DNA of 64,000 nucleotides from an uncultured Paraburkholderia sp. GTDB lineage: Bacteria > Pseudomonadota > Gammaproteobacteria > Burkholderiales > Burkholderiaceae. The notes beneath the pieces were generated by a model. The model was not told the origin of the DNA and did not search any database. It saw only the letters and a program-made list of their open reading frames with translations. This document shows positions 9,396 to 17,352 of this stretch, one piece after another. The stretch is from positions 1 through 64,000 of the forward strand of contig CALNWN010000010.1 in the NCBI GenBank assembly GCA_940746715.1, in the 5' to 3' direction. Positions within the stretch are counted from its first letter, which is position 1. Every line of letters starts with the position of its first letter. The position numbers were made by a program, and so were the translations under genes.

Positions 9396-10590
9396 TCATA
9401 GCACCACCGGCACTTCGGTCGCGGGCGGCGTGTTGCGGCTGCGCCGGCAACGGATCAAACCGTCGATCATCACCATGCCGACGCCCGGAATATCGTCGAG
9501 TTGCACGCTTTCGAGCAGCGTGTCGGCAGCCGTATGCTGCGCGCGATCCATGAACACGAGGTCGGCCGGACGGCCCACTTCGATCAGCCCCTGGCGCAGG
9601 TTGCGTTGCCGCGCGGTGTTGCCGGTCGCGAAGCAGAAAGCAATTTCCGCGGGCACGTCGGCGAGACTGGAAATGAGCGCGATCATTCGCAGGATGCCGA
9701 GCGGCTGCACGCCGGAACCCGCGGGACTGTCGGTGCCGAGAATGATGCGGTGCGGACACTTGAGTTCGATCGCATGACGCGCCGTCAGCAGCGCAATGCG
9801 TTCGTTGCCGTTATGGACGATCTCAAGCGCGCGGCTCGATTGCTCGCACAAGTCGCAAACATGGCGGTAAGAGAGCGACGTGTGCCCGCCGTTGATATGG
9901 CCAATCACGTCCGCGTCGGCCGCGAGCACCACGTCGCGGTCGATCAGCCCCGAGCCCGGAATCGACGGACCGCCCGTATGGATCGTGCTCTGAATGCCGT
10001 ATTTGCGGGCCCACGCCACCATCTGCGCGGCTTCCTCGCCGGCCTTCACGCTGCCGAGGCCCACTTCGCCGAGCAGCTTCACGCCTGCTTCAGAAAGCTC
10101 CTTGAAGTCCTCCTCGACCATGCCTTTTTCGATGACCGGCGCGCCCGCCATGACCTTGACGCCGCCGCCCACGCCCGCGCCGCGCATGCCCTCGAACGAA
10201 CGCTGCGTGGTGATCGCCAGCGCCTTCACGCCGAGCACATCCTTCGGACGACCAGGTAAATGCACTTCGCCGGCCGAGATCATCGTCGTGACGCCGCCGT
10301 TCAGATTCGATCCAGCCGAGCTGATTCTGGCGCGGCGTCCAGTCGCCGAATACCGGATGCACGTGCGAGTCGATGAGGCCGGGCGCGACCGTGGTGCCCT
10401 TGCAATCGACCGTGGTCCGCGCGCCTTCCAGGTCGCAGTCTTTTTCGTTGCCGACGGCAACGATCACACCGTCGTCGATCACGAGCGTATTGGCGTCGAG
10501 AATCGGCTGGTCGATGTCGCCGGATAACAGCAGGCCGATGTTCGTTACCGCGACCTTGCCCGACAAGCCTGTCAACGTCTCTGCTGCCAT
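9396..10590 (-). pseudogene. ena: Enamidase (1,4,5,6-tetrahydro-6-oxonicotinate hydrolase), frameshifted
   Basis: The protein is an amidohydrolase of ~400 residues, close in sequence pattern to enamidase of Eubacterium barkeri, which hydrolyses tetrahydro-6-oxonicotinate to 2-formylglutarate. Matching blocks are APGLIDSHVHPVFGDWTPRQ (metal HxH), GGVTTMISAGEVHLPGRPKD, GEVGLGSVKAGEEA, IHTGGPSIPGS, HINGGHT, LGTDSPAGSG and the end SRNTPPATEVPVVL. The frame breaks near 10305, between GWIES and NLNGGVTTM. Everything else is preserved, so the lesion looks recent. It lies between livF and nicA in one minus-strand operon. Confidence 0.8.
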
Positions 10591-10620
10591 CTGCCTCTCC
10601 TTTTCGCAACGACGGTTCGA

Positions 10621-11328
10621 TCACACGCTCAGATAAGCGCGCCTCACTGTTTCGTTCTTGGCCAGTTCGCCGATGGTGCCGCTAAAGCGGATCTGCCCTT
10701 TTTCGAGGACATACGCGCGGTCGCTGACCAGTTCGGCGAAATGCAAATTCTGTTCGGACAACAGAATAGACAGCCCCTCGCGCTTCAGTTCGAGAATCAT
10801 GTTGGCCATCTGTTCGACGATCACGGGCGCGACGCCTTCCGACGGTTCGTCCAGCAACACGAGATGGGGGTTGCCCATCAGCGTGCGTGACACGGTCAGC
10901 ATCTGCTGCTCGCCGCCGCTCATCTGGCCGCCGGGGCGCTTCGGCATTTCGCCGAGATTCGGGAACAGACGGAACAGCTTCTCCGGCGTCCACTGCGGCG
11001 CGCCTTCGCGCGGCGGCTGGCGGCCAGTGTCGAGGTTTTCCATCACCGTCAGGTCCGCGAACACGCGCTGGTCTTCGGGAACGAAGCCCATGCCCATGTG
11101 CGCAATCTTGTACGGCGGCAGCGCGGCGATGTTCTGTCCGCGAAACGTCACTTGCCCCTGGCGGCGCGGCAGCAGTCCCATAACCGCCTTCATCGTGGTC
11201 GACTTGCCGGCGCCGTTCGGGCCGAGCAGCGCGAGAAGCTGGCCGGCTTCGAGCGTGAACGACACGTCGTCCACAGCCTTCAGTCCTCCGAACGATTTCG
11301 AGAGGCCGGACACTTGCAGCAAGCTCAT
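10621..11328 (-). CDS. livF: Branched-chain-type ABC transporter ATP-binding protein (LivF)
   Basis: This intact 235-residue LivF has Walker A G36-PNGAGKS, signature MSGGEQQ, Walker B LVLLDEP and the switch region LSEQNL. It couples ATP hydrolysis to import through LivH/LivM with the LivK-like binding protein encoded at 5.6-6.8 kb. The start at 11328 overlaps the livM stop as ATGA. The permease partner livM is reduced to a fragment, and livH and livG are not present in the window. In this operon the likely cargo is the N-heterocyclic carboxylate itself rather than an amino acid; that is inference. Confidence 0.85.
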   Translation of the reverse strand: MSLLQVSGLSKSFGGLKAVDDVSFTLEAGQLLALLGPNGAGKSTTMKAVMGLLPRRQGQVTFRGQNIAALPPYKIAHMGMGFVPEDQRVFADLTVMENLDTGRQPPREGAPQWTPEKLFRLFPNLGEMPKRPGGQMSGGEQQMLTVSRTLMGNPHLVLLDEPSEGVAPVIVEQMANMILELKREGLSILLSEQNLHFAELVSDRAYVLEKGQIRFSGTIGELAKNETVRRAYLSV

Positions 11329-11766
11329 AGCCCCTCCTTGATCGCCGTGCGTTGCGAAGCAGGTGTTGCGGCTTTCTCCGCGTTGTCTTTTGCGTGCGTC
11401 TCGTCGCCGAAACGGTCGCGGATAAACCCGACAATGCCTTGCGGAAACGCGATCACCAGCAAGAGAATCGCGAAGCCGAGCAGCGCCTGCCAATAATCGG
11501 TCTGCCGCGCGACCGTGTCCTGCAGCCACGTGAACACGGCGGCGCCGACTATCGGCCCGGTAAGCGTCTGCAAGCCGCCGAGCAGCACCATCACGAGGCC
11601 GTCGACAGAACGGCTCGCTGATCACTTCCGGCGAGATCGTGCCCTTGGAGAACGCATACAACGACCCGGCGAGCCCGCAGAACAGCGACGCGATCACGAA
11701 CGACGCCCACTGCACGCGCTTCACGTCGATACCGATAGCCTCCCGCGCGCAGCACCGAATCACGCG
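11325..11766 (-). pseudogene. livM: LivM permease, C-terminal remnant
   Basis: Only about 145 C-terminal residues of an expected 320-350 remain. Across three frames one reads RDSVLRA, then EAIGIDVKRVQWASFVIASL, then VMVLLGGLQTLTGPIVGAAV and the end ASQRTAIKEGL, the usual LivM tail with its last transmembrane helices. At least two frameshifts lie near 11745 and 11590. The 5' part is missing: the sequence runs straight into the DUF1185 gene at ~11767, so the deletion took livM's front and anything once between, such as livH and livG. Confidence 0.75.
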
Positions 11767-12094
11767 ACGCGCGCAGCGGCGCGCCGAGCTTCGGATGCAG
11801 GATCGCCGCGGCGTGCTCCAGTTCGCCTGCCTCGCCGACAATCGCGGCTTTCCCGTAGCTTTGCGCTTCGCCCGGCTCGATACCGAGCGCCTCGACGTAG
11901 CGCTTGCCGAGCAGCGCGCCGAGTTCCTCGCCGGCGTCGATTAGCGCGTCGAGCTTCGCTTCGTAGCGGCCCGCATACGGGTTCTCGATCACCGCGATCG
12001 CCACCGCGCGACGCCCGGGCGGATCGACGTTCTGGCCCATTTCGATGCGCGTTTCGTCCACTTGCACGACCAGCTTGCGAAGCCTGATTGCCAT
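11767..12094 (-). pseudogene. DUF1185 'amino acid synthesis' family protein (copy 1), 3' end deleted
   Basis: The ORF begins MAIRLRKLVVQVDETRIEMG at 12094 and follows the DUF1185 pattern: VIENPYAGRYEAKLDALIDAG, YVEALGIEPGEAQSYGKAAI, VGEAGELEHAAAILHPKLGA. At PLRA the homology ends and livM residues follow, so about 90 C-terminal residues are gone. DUF1185 proteins occur in heterocycle and amino-acid catabolic operons; their reaction is not established to my knowledge. It lies 30 bp downstream of a second, fuller copy, so the operon originally had a tandem pair. Confidence 0.7.
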
Positions 12095-12124
12095 TTCGCT
12101 CTCCGAATTTCGATATCTCTGTCG

Positions 12125-12751
12125 TCACGTCCAGCGGGTTTGAAGCCTTTGAGCGCGTCTCAGCGCAAGCCGGTCCTTGCCCACAATCGCCTCCTTGGCG
12201 AGCCCGCCGACGCGCGCATGCACGCGCTGCCCCGTGCTCATCGCGAGGATGTAGACCACTTCGTCGGCGGCGGGCGCGCCCGGCACACGCACTTCGATTG
12301 CGTCGAAGTGGCTGCGCACGTAGCTCGCATTGACATGCGTGAGCGGCACGTCGAGCGCGGTGAAGGGCGCCCCGACTTTTTTCGTCGACGGCACGATAGC
12401 GTTGGTCGGCACGCCGTTCTTTTCGAGCAGTTCGCGCATCGCATAGCCGCCTGGAACATGCCTCAACGCGCCGTGTTCGAGCTCGCCGCGCGCGCCCACA
12501 ATCGCGCCCTTGCCGTAGCTTTCTATCGACGCATGCGGAACCGCCATCGCGGCGAGCAGCCGTTGCGCCATATCGAAGCCGATGGGCTTGAGCGCTTCCA
12601 TTGCGTGCTCGATCCTCGCTTCATAGCGGCCGGCGAACGGGTTCGTCATCACGGCGGCAATCGCGCCGCGTCTGAGCGGCTGTGCCGGTGCGGGCCCGAA
12701 CTCGTGAAAGATGTCTTCGACGTGCGTCAGCACTCGGCGTATTTCGAACAC
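12125..12751 (-). CDS. DUF1185 'amino acid synthesis' family protein (copy 2)
   Basis: With the GTG at 12751 as start this is a 208-residue protein (VFEIRRVLTHVEDIFHEFGP). It has the family blocks VMTNPFAGRYEARIEHAME, HASIESYGKGAIVGARGELE and IVPSTKKVGAPFTALDVPL. The tail GKDRLALRRAQRLQTRWT looks altered: removing one C in the GACCGG run would give GKDGLR followed by a stop, so a one-base insertion near the end probably adds 13 foreign residues. It overlaps the end of the UPF0280 gene by 25 bp. Function is unknown; context ties it to the nicotinate cluster. Confidence 0.6.
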   Translation of the reverse strand: MFEIRRVLTHVEDIFHEFGPAPAQPLRRGAIAAVMTNPFAGRYEARIEHAMEALKPIGFDMAQRLLAAMAVPHASIESYGKGAIVGARGELEHGALRHVPGGYAMRELLEKNGVPTNAIVPSTKKVGAPFTALDVPLTHVNASYVRSHFDAIEVRVPGAPAADEVVYILAMSTGQRVHARVGGLAKEAIVGKDRLALRRAQRLQTRWT

Positions 12752-13677
12752 GAAGCCTCCGTTGTTGAGTGCGCGCGTTGCAGGCTGAGCAACGCGCTTT
12801 CTGTCTCGTGCAGGCCGGCGATTCGCACGCGGCCTTGCAAAAATAATGCGGCGCCTGCTATCAAACCGTGATCGTGCAAACGCCACGCGTCCGCGACGCC
12901 GCGTGCCAGCGCGAAGTCGATAAGCGGCTGCGGCAGCGCGGGGACATCCACGGTCACGAGCCGGTCGCCCAGGTCGGTATCGTCTTTCAGCGACGAAGCC
13001 GGCGCGCGCACGATGACAGCGTGGTCGAGGTCCACCGCGTTCGCGATCATCGTCGCCGCAGCGTCGGCGCTGGCCGCGTCGCACGCGAGCACGGTCACGC
13101 TGTCGGCAATGCCGAAACTGAAACTGCGGCCGCGCCAGCCGCTCGTCGCGATGCCGCGAATGGGCAGGCTTGCGTCGAGCGTCAGGTCGGCGTCGAGCGT
13201 ATCGCCGCTGCTCGCGAGGCGCATTGCCCGCAGCGCCTGCGAGAGGTCGGCAAACACGCCAACGCGAAACTGCCGCCCTTCGCTCAGATGAAACGCAATG
13301 TCGCCGCCATTGTTGATGTACGCGCGCGAAATACCTTCACGTTTGAATGCGCCGATCAGTTCATCGGCGACACTGCTGGCAACGGCCGCCATCGGCGTGA
13401 TAAAGCGCGCGCGATGCGGATGACAGGCCGACCACATGCGCCGTGCCACGTCGCCTTGCAGCGGACATTCGTCGACAGCCGCCTCCGCGCGCAATGGTTG
13501 CCGCAGCAGCTTCAATTCACCCACCAGTTCGGGCAGCACGTCGACAAAGCGCGTCCAGCACGCTTCGTACGCGGCTTGCAGCGCGTCGGGATCGCCCTCG
13601 GCGCTGAGAATGAGATCGATCGGGCCATGCTGCCAATGCCAGCGCGTCGCGTCGAGACGGGTGCGGGTCGGATTCAT
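12727..13677 (-). CDS. UPF0280 (ApbE-like) family protein
   Basis: A 316-residue ORF starts MNPTRTRLDATRWHWQHGPI. It contains the UPF0280 blocks FITPMAAVASSVADELIGAF, AYINNGGDIAFHL, and GIATSGWRGRSFSFGIADSV. The family resembles ApbE, the flavin transferase, in its AYINNGGDIA core, so flavin binding or transfer is plausible. The C-terminus (ESALLSLQ followed by RAHSTTEA) runs into the next gene and may be a lost stop. Its ATG overlaps the stop of the 6-hydroxynicotinate reductase frame as ATGA, suggesting translational coupling and a shared task, perhaps maturing that reductase. Confidence 0.7.
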   Translation of the reverse strand: MNPTRTRLDATRWHWQHGPIDLILSAEGDPDALQAAYEACWTRFVDVLPELVGELKLLRQPLRAEAAVDECPLQGDVARRMWSACHPHRARFITPMAAVASSVADELIGAFKREGISRAYINNGGDIAFHLSEGRQFRVGVFADLSQALRAMRLASSGDTLDADLTLDASLPIRGIATSGWRGRSFSFGIADSVTVLACDAASADAAATMIANAVDLDHAVIVRAPASSLKDDTDLGDRLVTVDVPALPQPLIDFALARGVADAWRLHDHGLIAGAALFLQGRVRIAGLHETESALLSLQRAHSTTEASCSKYAEC

Positions 13678-14675
13678 CGCTTCCTGTGCGCGTGGCGCCT
13701 AGTCGAGCATGGGCGGCATGGCCGGCGCGGCCATGGATTGTCGGGATTGCGCGCCAACGTACGGCGCGCGAGCGGCGCGCCTTCCATATGCTCCGGGCCG
13801 CTCGCCAGCACATTGTCCAATGATCGCACCGCATCCAAGTGGCCGCCCAGATCGCGATAGGCGTCGTAAGTCATGGTGAACTCGATAGGCGCGACGATTG
13901 CAGGGGTGGGGACTGTACCGAACGATCTGTCAGGCATGCGCGATACGTCGACCATCACAGTGATGCCGCCGCCTGGCCACACATACGCCGGGGCGCCGCC
14001 GCAGGTCACATTCACGAGCTTCTGTTTAATGGCCCGCGTGAGCAGCACGGGGTTTTCGGTGGCGCCCGCGCGCAGACTGCCGCCCGCGCCGCCGAGACTC
14101 AGCATCTGCGAGCCGTATTCAGCAGTTGTCACGTGGCCGACAATTTCACCGTGGCACCGCACGTTCGCCTGCTCGGGTCCGAGAAAGCGGTCTGTGTCGA
14201 TTTTGACCTTGAAACTGCAATAGCTGAAGATGCCCTCGGTGACGACCGTGACCATGTCGACGTCGTCGAGCTTCGAGGCAACGATAAAAGGCGCGGGCCT
14301 GTAGTCGGGATAAGTGGACGATGCACCCACGCCCGTTACGAAGAGGGCTTCCTGAGAACCCTGCTCCTTCGCGGCAGAGGACGCGCCGAAATCGACCAGC
14401 GCGTCCGTGCTATCCGAACGCGAACTCGAGTTCGAGAGAAACACCACCGGGTCGACGCGAATCAGCCGTCCGCTCGCATTCGCATAACGGTCGCACGCGC
14501 CGGTGCGCCCTTCCGATATCTGGCATAGCACCGGGCAGGCATTGCATTCGATCTTGTTCGACGCCATGCGGTCGTTCCGCGGCGCCGCTTTCTCGAGCAC
14601 GGTGGGACCAGGCGTCGAGGCGATTTCGCCGTCGACGCTATCCGCACCGAAATCGACCTTCGTATGTTCTGTCAT
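13674..14675 (-). CDS. hnr: 6-hydroxynicotinate reductase-like protein with in-frame internal deletion
   Basis: The 333-residue ORF from 14675 carries an N-terminal Fe-S motif with C44, C47, C51 and C61 (CNACPVLC ... GACDRY), then YCSFKVKIDTDRF, HVTTAEYGSQMLSLGG, and TCGGAPAYVWPGGGITVMVD. This is the pattern of 6-hydroxynicotinate reductase, which reduces 6-hydroxynicotinate to the tetrahydro-oxo form. Family members are ~500 residues. LSLGG at 193-196 abuts AGGSLRAG, which I recall lying ~170 residues further on, so about 500 bp seem lost in frame at ~14090. A late frameshift may also replace the end APAMPPMLD. Probably inactive. Confidence 0.65.
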   Translation of the reverse strand: MTEHTKVDFGADSVDGEIASTPGPTVLEKAAPRNDRMASNKIECNACPVLCQISEGRTGACDRYANASGRLIRVDPVVFLSNSSSRSDSTDALVDFGASSAAKEQGSQEALFVTGVGASSTYPDYRPAPFIVASKLDDVDMVTVVTEGIFSYCSFKVKIDTDRFLGPEQANVRCHGEIVGHVTTAEYGSQMLSLGGAGGSLRAGATENPVLLTRAIKQKLVNVTCGGAPAYVWPGGGITVMVDVSRMPDRSFGTVPTPAIVAPIEFTMTYDAYRDLGGHLDAVRSLDNVLASGPEHMEGAPLARRTLARNPDNPWPRRPCRPCSTRRHAHRKR

Positions 14676-15065
14676 GGCGGGGTTCCATACGACGACATTA
14701 CAATCGGTCCAGCCCGGCTGCCGAAAAGCCCTTCTTTATAGGGGTTTTCGCGTGACTCGCGCATTTCCATGTTGCGGCCACTCACCGTTTGTGTAGTATC
14801 CGCTACACCAAACTTGCTTGAAATCTACCCGATCAAAATAGACTGCGCAATGAGTTTCCCGTGCACGGGCACATGGTGCGCCGCCGCATTCGAACGCTCG
14901 CGCGCTGCCTTGAATTTACGCCGAAACGGCGCGCCGCGCATCGCTCGAACGAGGCTCGGCAGTATGCAACCCGCACTGTATGATGAGGACGCCTGCATTC
15001 CCGCGTGAATGGCTGCGCGAGAGTCGAGGCCGTTCAACCACGCCAACGAAGAGATAAAGACCGCC
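14676..15065. promoter_or_regulatory. Divergent promoter region with inverted repeat between hnr operon and tetR
   Basis: This 390-bp intergenic stretch separates the minus-strand catabolic operon from the divergent TetR gene. At 14791-14808 it holds GTGTAG-TATCCG-CTACAC, perfect 6-bp arms, extended by flanking GTTT and CAAAC to an imperfect longer palindrome. Position and form suit a TetR-family operator controlling both directions. No clear sigma-70 boxes could be assigned. Nothing else was recognised. Confidence 0.5.
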
Positions 15066-15995
15066 ATGAGTCCCACTGCCGCTCGCAAGCCGGGCGCCAC
15101 CGGCATCCGCGCCAAACAGGCGCAGGACACGCGCGCCAAGATTCTGAAAGCGGCAATCAAGGTGTTCGCCAAACAGGGCTATGCGAGCGGCCGCGTGGAA
15201 ATCATCTCGAAGGCCGCGCGCTCACACGACCGGATGATCTATTACTATTTCGGCAGCAAGGAGCAGTTGTTCGTCGAAGTGCTGGAGACCATCTACACGC
15301 AATTCAATGAAGCGGAGAGCAAGCTCGACCTCGACCTGGGCAATCCGGTGCGCGGTCTCGAACAGATGGTCGAATTCGTCTGGCAGTATTATCTCGATCA
15401 TCCCGAGTTCGTCACGCTGCTCTCGAGCGAGAACCTGCATCAGGGCAAGCATGCAAAGAAGTCGTCGAAGCTGAAGGAGATTTCCGGCTATGCGATTTCC
15501 GTCGTGCAGAAGCTGCTCGATGCGGGTAAGGCGCAGCGCGTGTTTCGCGCCGACATCAAAGCGCGCGACGTGTATCTGCTGATTGCGTCGCTCGGCTATT
15601 TTTATAACGCGAACCAGTACACGTTGGGCGCGTTTCTAGGCGAACCGCTGATGGACAAGGCGGCGCTCGCACATTGGCGCGAAGTGATCAAAGATACGGT
15701 ATTGCGCGCGGTGCGGCTGCAATTGCCGGCTGATGTCGATGCCAGGACCGGCCATGACGCCGCGCCAATGCACACGCCGGCGCGGAAGGCCGCGCGATAT
15801 AAAAAACGCGCGCCGTGTATCACGGGCGCGCGTTCTGTCGGCATGGCCTCGCTACGGAGAGCGAAACATTCAAGCGAACCACTCAAGGCTTCGCCGCGGC
15901 ATCGTCCTCGCGGAACAGTTTATCGGCGAGATGAAAGGCCGAGTTCGCCGCCGGCACGCCGCAATAAATCGCGGTTTGCAGCAGCACTTCCTTGA
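15066..15995 (+). CDS. TetR-family regulator with abnormal C-terminal extension
   Basis: The ATG at 15066 follows a GAAGAGA ribosome site. Residues ~20-65 form the TetR helix-turn-helix (DTRAKILKAAIKVFAKQGYA ... IYYYFGSKEQLFVEVLE), followed by the helical ligand domain to about residue 220 (AVRLQLPADVDA). Family members normally end there. This frame instead continues ~90 residues through the terminator at 15801-15834 and ~110 bp antisense to the pcaC part, giving Arg/Pro-rich sequence. The natural stop has therefore been lost, by frameshift or substitution. It probably regulates the divergent hnr operon. Confidence 0.7.
   Translation: MSPTAARKPGATGIRAKQAQDTRAKILKAAIKVFAKQGYASGRVEIISKAARSHDRMIYYYFGSKEQLFVEVLETIYTQFNEAESKLDLDLGNPVRGLEQMVEFVWQYYLDHPEFVTLLSSENLHQGKHAKKSSKLKEISGYAISVVQKLLDAGKAQRVFRADIKARDVYLLIASLGYFYNANQYTLGAFLGEPLMDKAALAHWREVIKDTVLRAVRLQLPADVDARTGHDAAPMHTPARKAARYKKRAPCITGARSVGMASLRRAKHSSEPLKASPRHRPRGTVYRRDERPSSPPARRNKSRFAAALP
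15801..15834 (-). terminator. Intrinsic terminator of the pca operon
   Basis: AACGCGCGCC at 15805-15814 pairs with GGCGCGCGTT at 15825-15834, and the stem extends inward through GTG/CAC with one bulged G. On the minus strand the hairpin is followed by TTTTTT (plus-strand A run 15801-15806), as expected for a rho-independent stop 50 bp past the pcaC end. The TetR ORF reads straight through it on the other strand. Confidence 0.75.
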
Positions 15996-16323
15996 TCTGC
16001 TCGCGTGTCACGCCGTTGTTTTTCGCGGCGCGCAGGTGCAATGCGAGTTCCTCACTGCGATTGAGCGCAACCATCATCGCAATGGTCAGCAGACTGCGCG
16101 TATGTCGCGGCAAGCCGTCGCGCGTCCAGATTTCGCCCCACGCATAACGGGTGATGAAATTCTGGAACTCTTCCGTCAGTTCAGTGCGATTGGCAAGCGA
16201 GCGGTCGACGTGCGCATCGCCCAGCACCGCGCGGCGCACGCCGATACCGAGGTTCACGTACGCGCCTTCGGGAATATCTTGCGCGACGCGCTTGGCCATT
16301 TCATTGCGGGTGAGTTTCTTCAT
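15883..16323 (-). CDS. PcaJ-PcaC chimera: CoA-transferase start fused in frame to 4-carboxymuconolactone decarboxylase
   Basis: From the ATG at 16323 the first 28 residues (MKKLTRNEMAKRVAQDIPEG, AYVNLGIG) are the start of 3-oxoadipate CoA-transferase subunit B (PcaJ). From V29 the sequence is PcaC: RRAVLGDAHVDRSLANRTEL, TRYAWGEIWTRDGL, NGVTREQIKEVLLQTAIYCG, ending FREDDAAAKP. PcaC decarboxylates 4-carboxymuconolactone in the protocatechuate branch. In Burkholderia the order is pcaI-J-F-B-D-C, so one deletion at ~16238 removed most of pcaJ, all of pcaF, pcaB and pcaD, and the first codons of pcaC. The 147-residue fusion retains nearly all of PcaC and may still be active. Confidence 0.85.
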   Translation of the reverse strand: MKKLTRNEMAKRVAQDIPEGAYVNLGIGVRRAVLGDAHVDRSLANRTELTEEFQNFITRYAWGEIWTRDGLPRHTRSLLTIAMMVALNRSEELALHLRAAKNNGVTREQIKEVLLQTAIYCGVPAANSAFHLADKLFREDDAAAKP

Positions 16324-16336
16324 GTCGGTCTCCGGT

Positions 16337-17043
16337 TCAGGCAGCGGCGTCGCGCGGATTGGCTTGCGGGGCATGGGCGGCTTGCGGCACTTCGATCACA
16401 CGCTGCACGAAAATGCCCGGCGTGACGATGTTTTCCGGGTCGAGCGCGCCGAGCGGCACGACTTCCGACACCTGCACGATGGCCGTTCTGGCGGCGCTCG
16501 CCATGATCGGCCCGAAGTTGCGGGCCGTCTTGCGATAAACGAGGTTGCCCCAGCGGTCGCCCTTATACGCCTTGATTAGCGCGAAATCCGCATGCAGCGG
16601 CGACTCGAGCACGTAATGCCTGCCGTCGATCAAACGGGTTTCCTTGCCTTCGGCGAGCTTCGTGCCGTAGCCGGTCGGCGTGAAAAAGCCGCCGATGCCC
16701 GCGCCCGCCGCGCGGATGCGCTCGGCCAGATTGCCCTGCGGCACGAGTTCGAGCTCGATTTCGCCGGCGCGATAAAGCGCGTCGAACACATACGAATCGG
16801 TTTGGCGCGGGAACGAGCAAATGATCTTGCGCACGCGCTTCGCCTTTAACAGCGCGGCGAGGCCGATGTCGCCGTTGCCGCATTGTTGTTGACGATGGTG
16901 AGCTCGCGCGCGCCCTGCTCGATCAGCGCGTCGATGAGTTCCGACGGCATGCCGGCCGTGCCGAAGCCGCCGATCATGACGGTCGCGCCGTCGTGGACGT
17001 CGGCGACGGCCGCTTGAAGTGACTCGAAAATCTTGTTGATCAT
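16337..17043 (-). pseudogene. pcaI: 3-oxoadipate CoA-transferase subunit A (PcaI), frameshift
   Basis: The start MINKIFESLQAAVADVHDGA at 17043 and GGFGTAGMPSELIDALIEQG are typical of PcaI. After NNNA near 16885 one base is missing, and the correct frame continues with GNGDIGLAALLKAKRVRKII, FFTPTGYGTKLAEGKETR and the end PQANPRDAAA at 16337. The enzyme transfers CoA from succinyl-CoA to 3-oxoadipate together with PcaJ, which is reduced to 28 residues in the next gene. Both halves of the transferase are thus dead. It is the first gene of the collapsed pca operon. Confidence 0.85.
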
Positions 17044-17352
17044 GTCGAATTTCCTTGAGAGGCGCTGGTCGGCTCACCGCTAGTTTGTTCGTATAGTGAA
17101 CAGTGATTCGATTAGCAAACGATTCGGCGATTATGGTTGCGCTTGCGCTGCATTGTCAAGGCGCGGACTTTCCCTTAATGATAGGTTCCCGGACAGCGGA
17201 CCGCGCGCCGCTTGGCTGTCCCGCGGCGCCGTCGCTGGCTCGATGCACAGAAACAGCAAAGAAAACCCCACTATCGCGTCTCGCGATTCTTCCGCTACGC
17301 TTTATCGGTATATTGGATAGGTCCAACCGGACCTTCGTCGCAAAGCCAACCC
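17044..17352. promoter_or_regulatory. Divergent pcaI / lysR promoter region with palindrome
   Basis: This 309-bp stretch lies between pcaI (minus) and the LysR gene (plus). At 17086-17102 it holds TGTTC-GTATAGT-GAACA, a perfect palindrome with 5-bp arms and a 7-bp spacer, 43 bp upstream of the pcaI start. Both the distance and the GTTC...GAAC form resemble operators of IclR-type pca regulators (PcaR/PcaU); the adjacent LysR protein is the alternative binder. No other element was identified. Confidence 0.45.
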
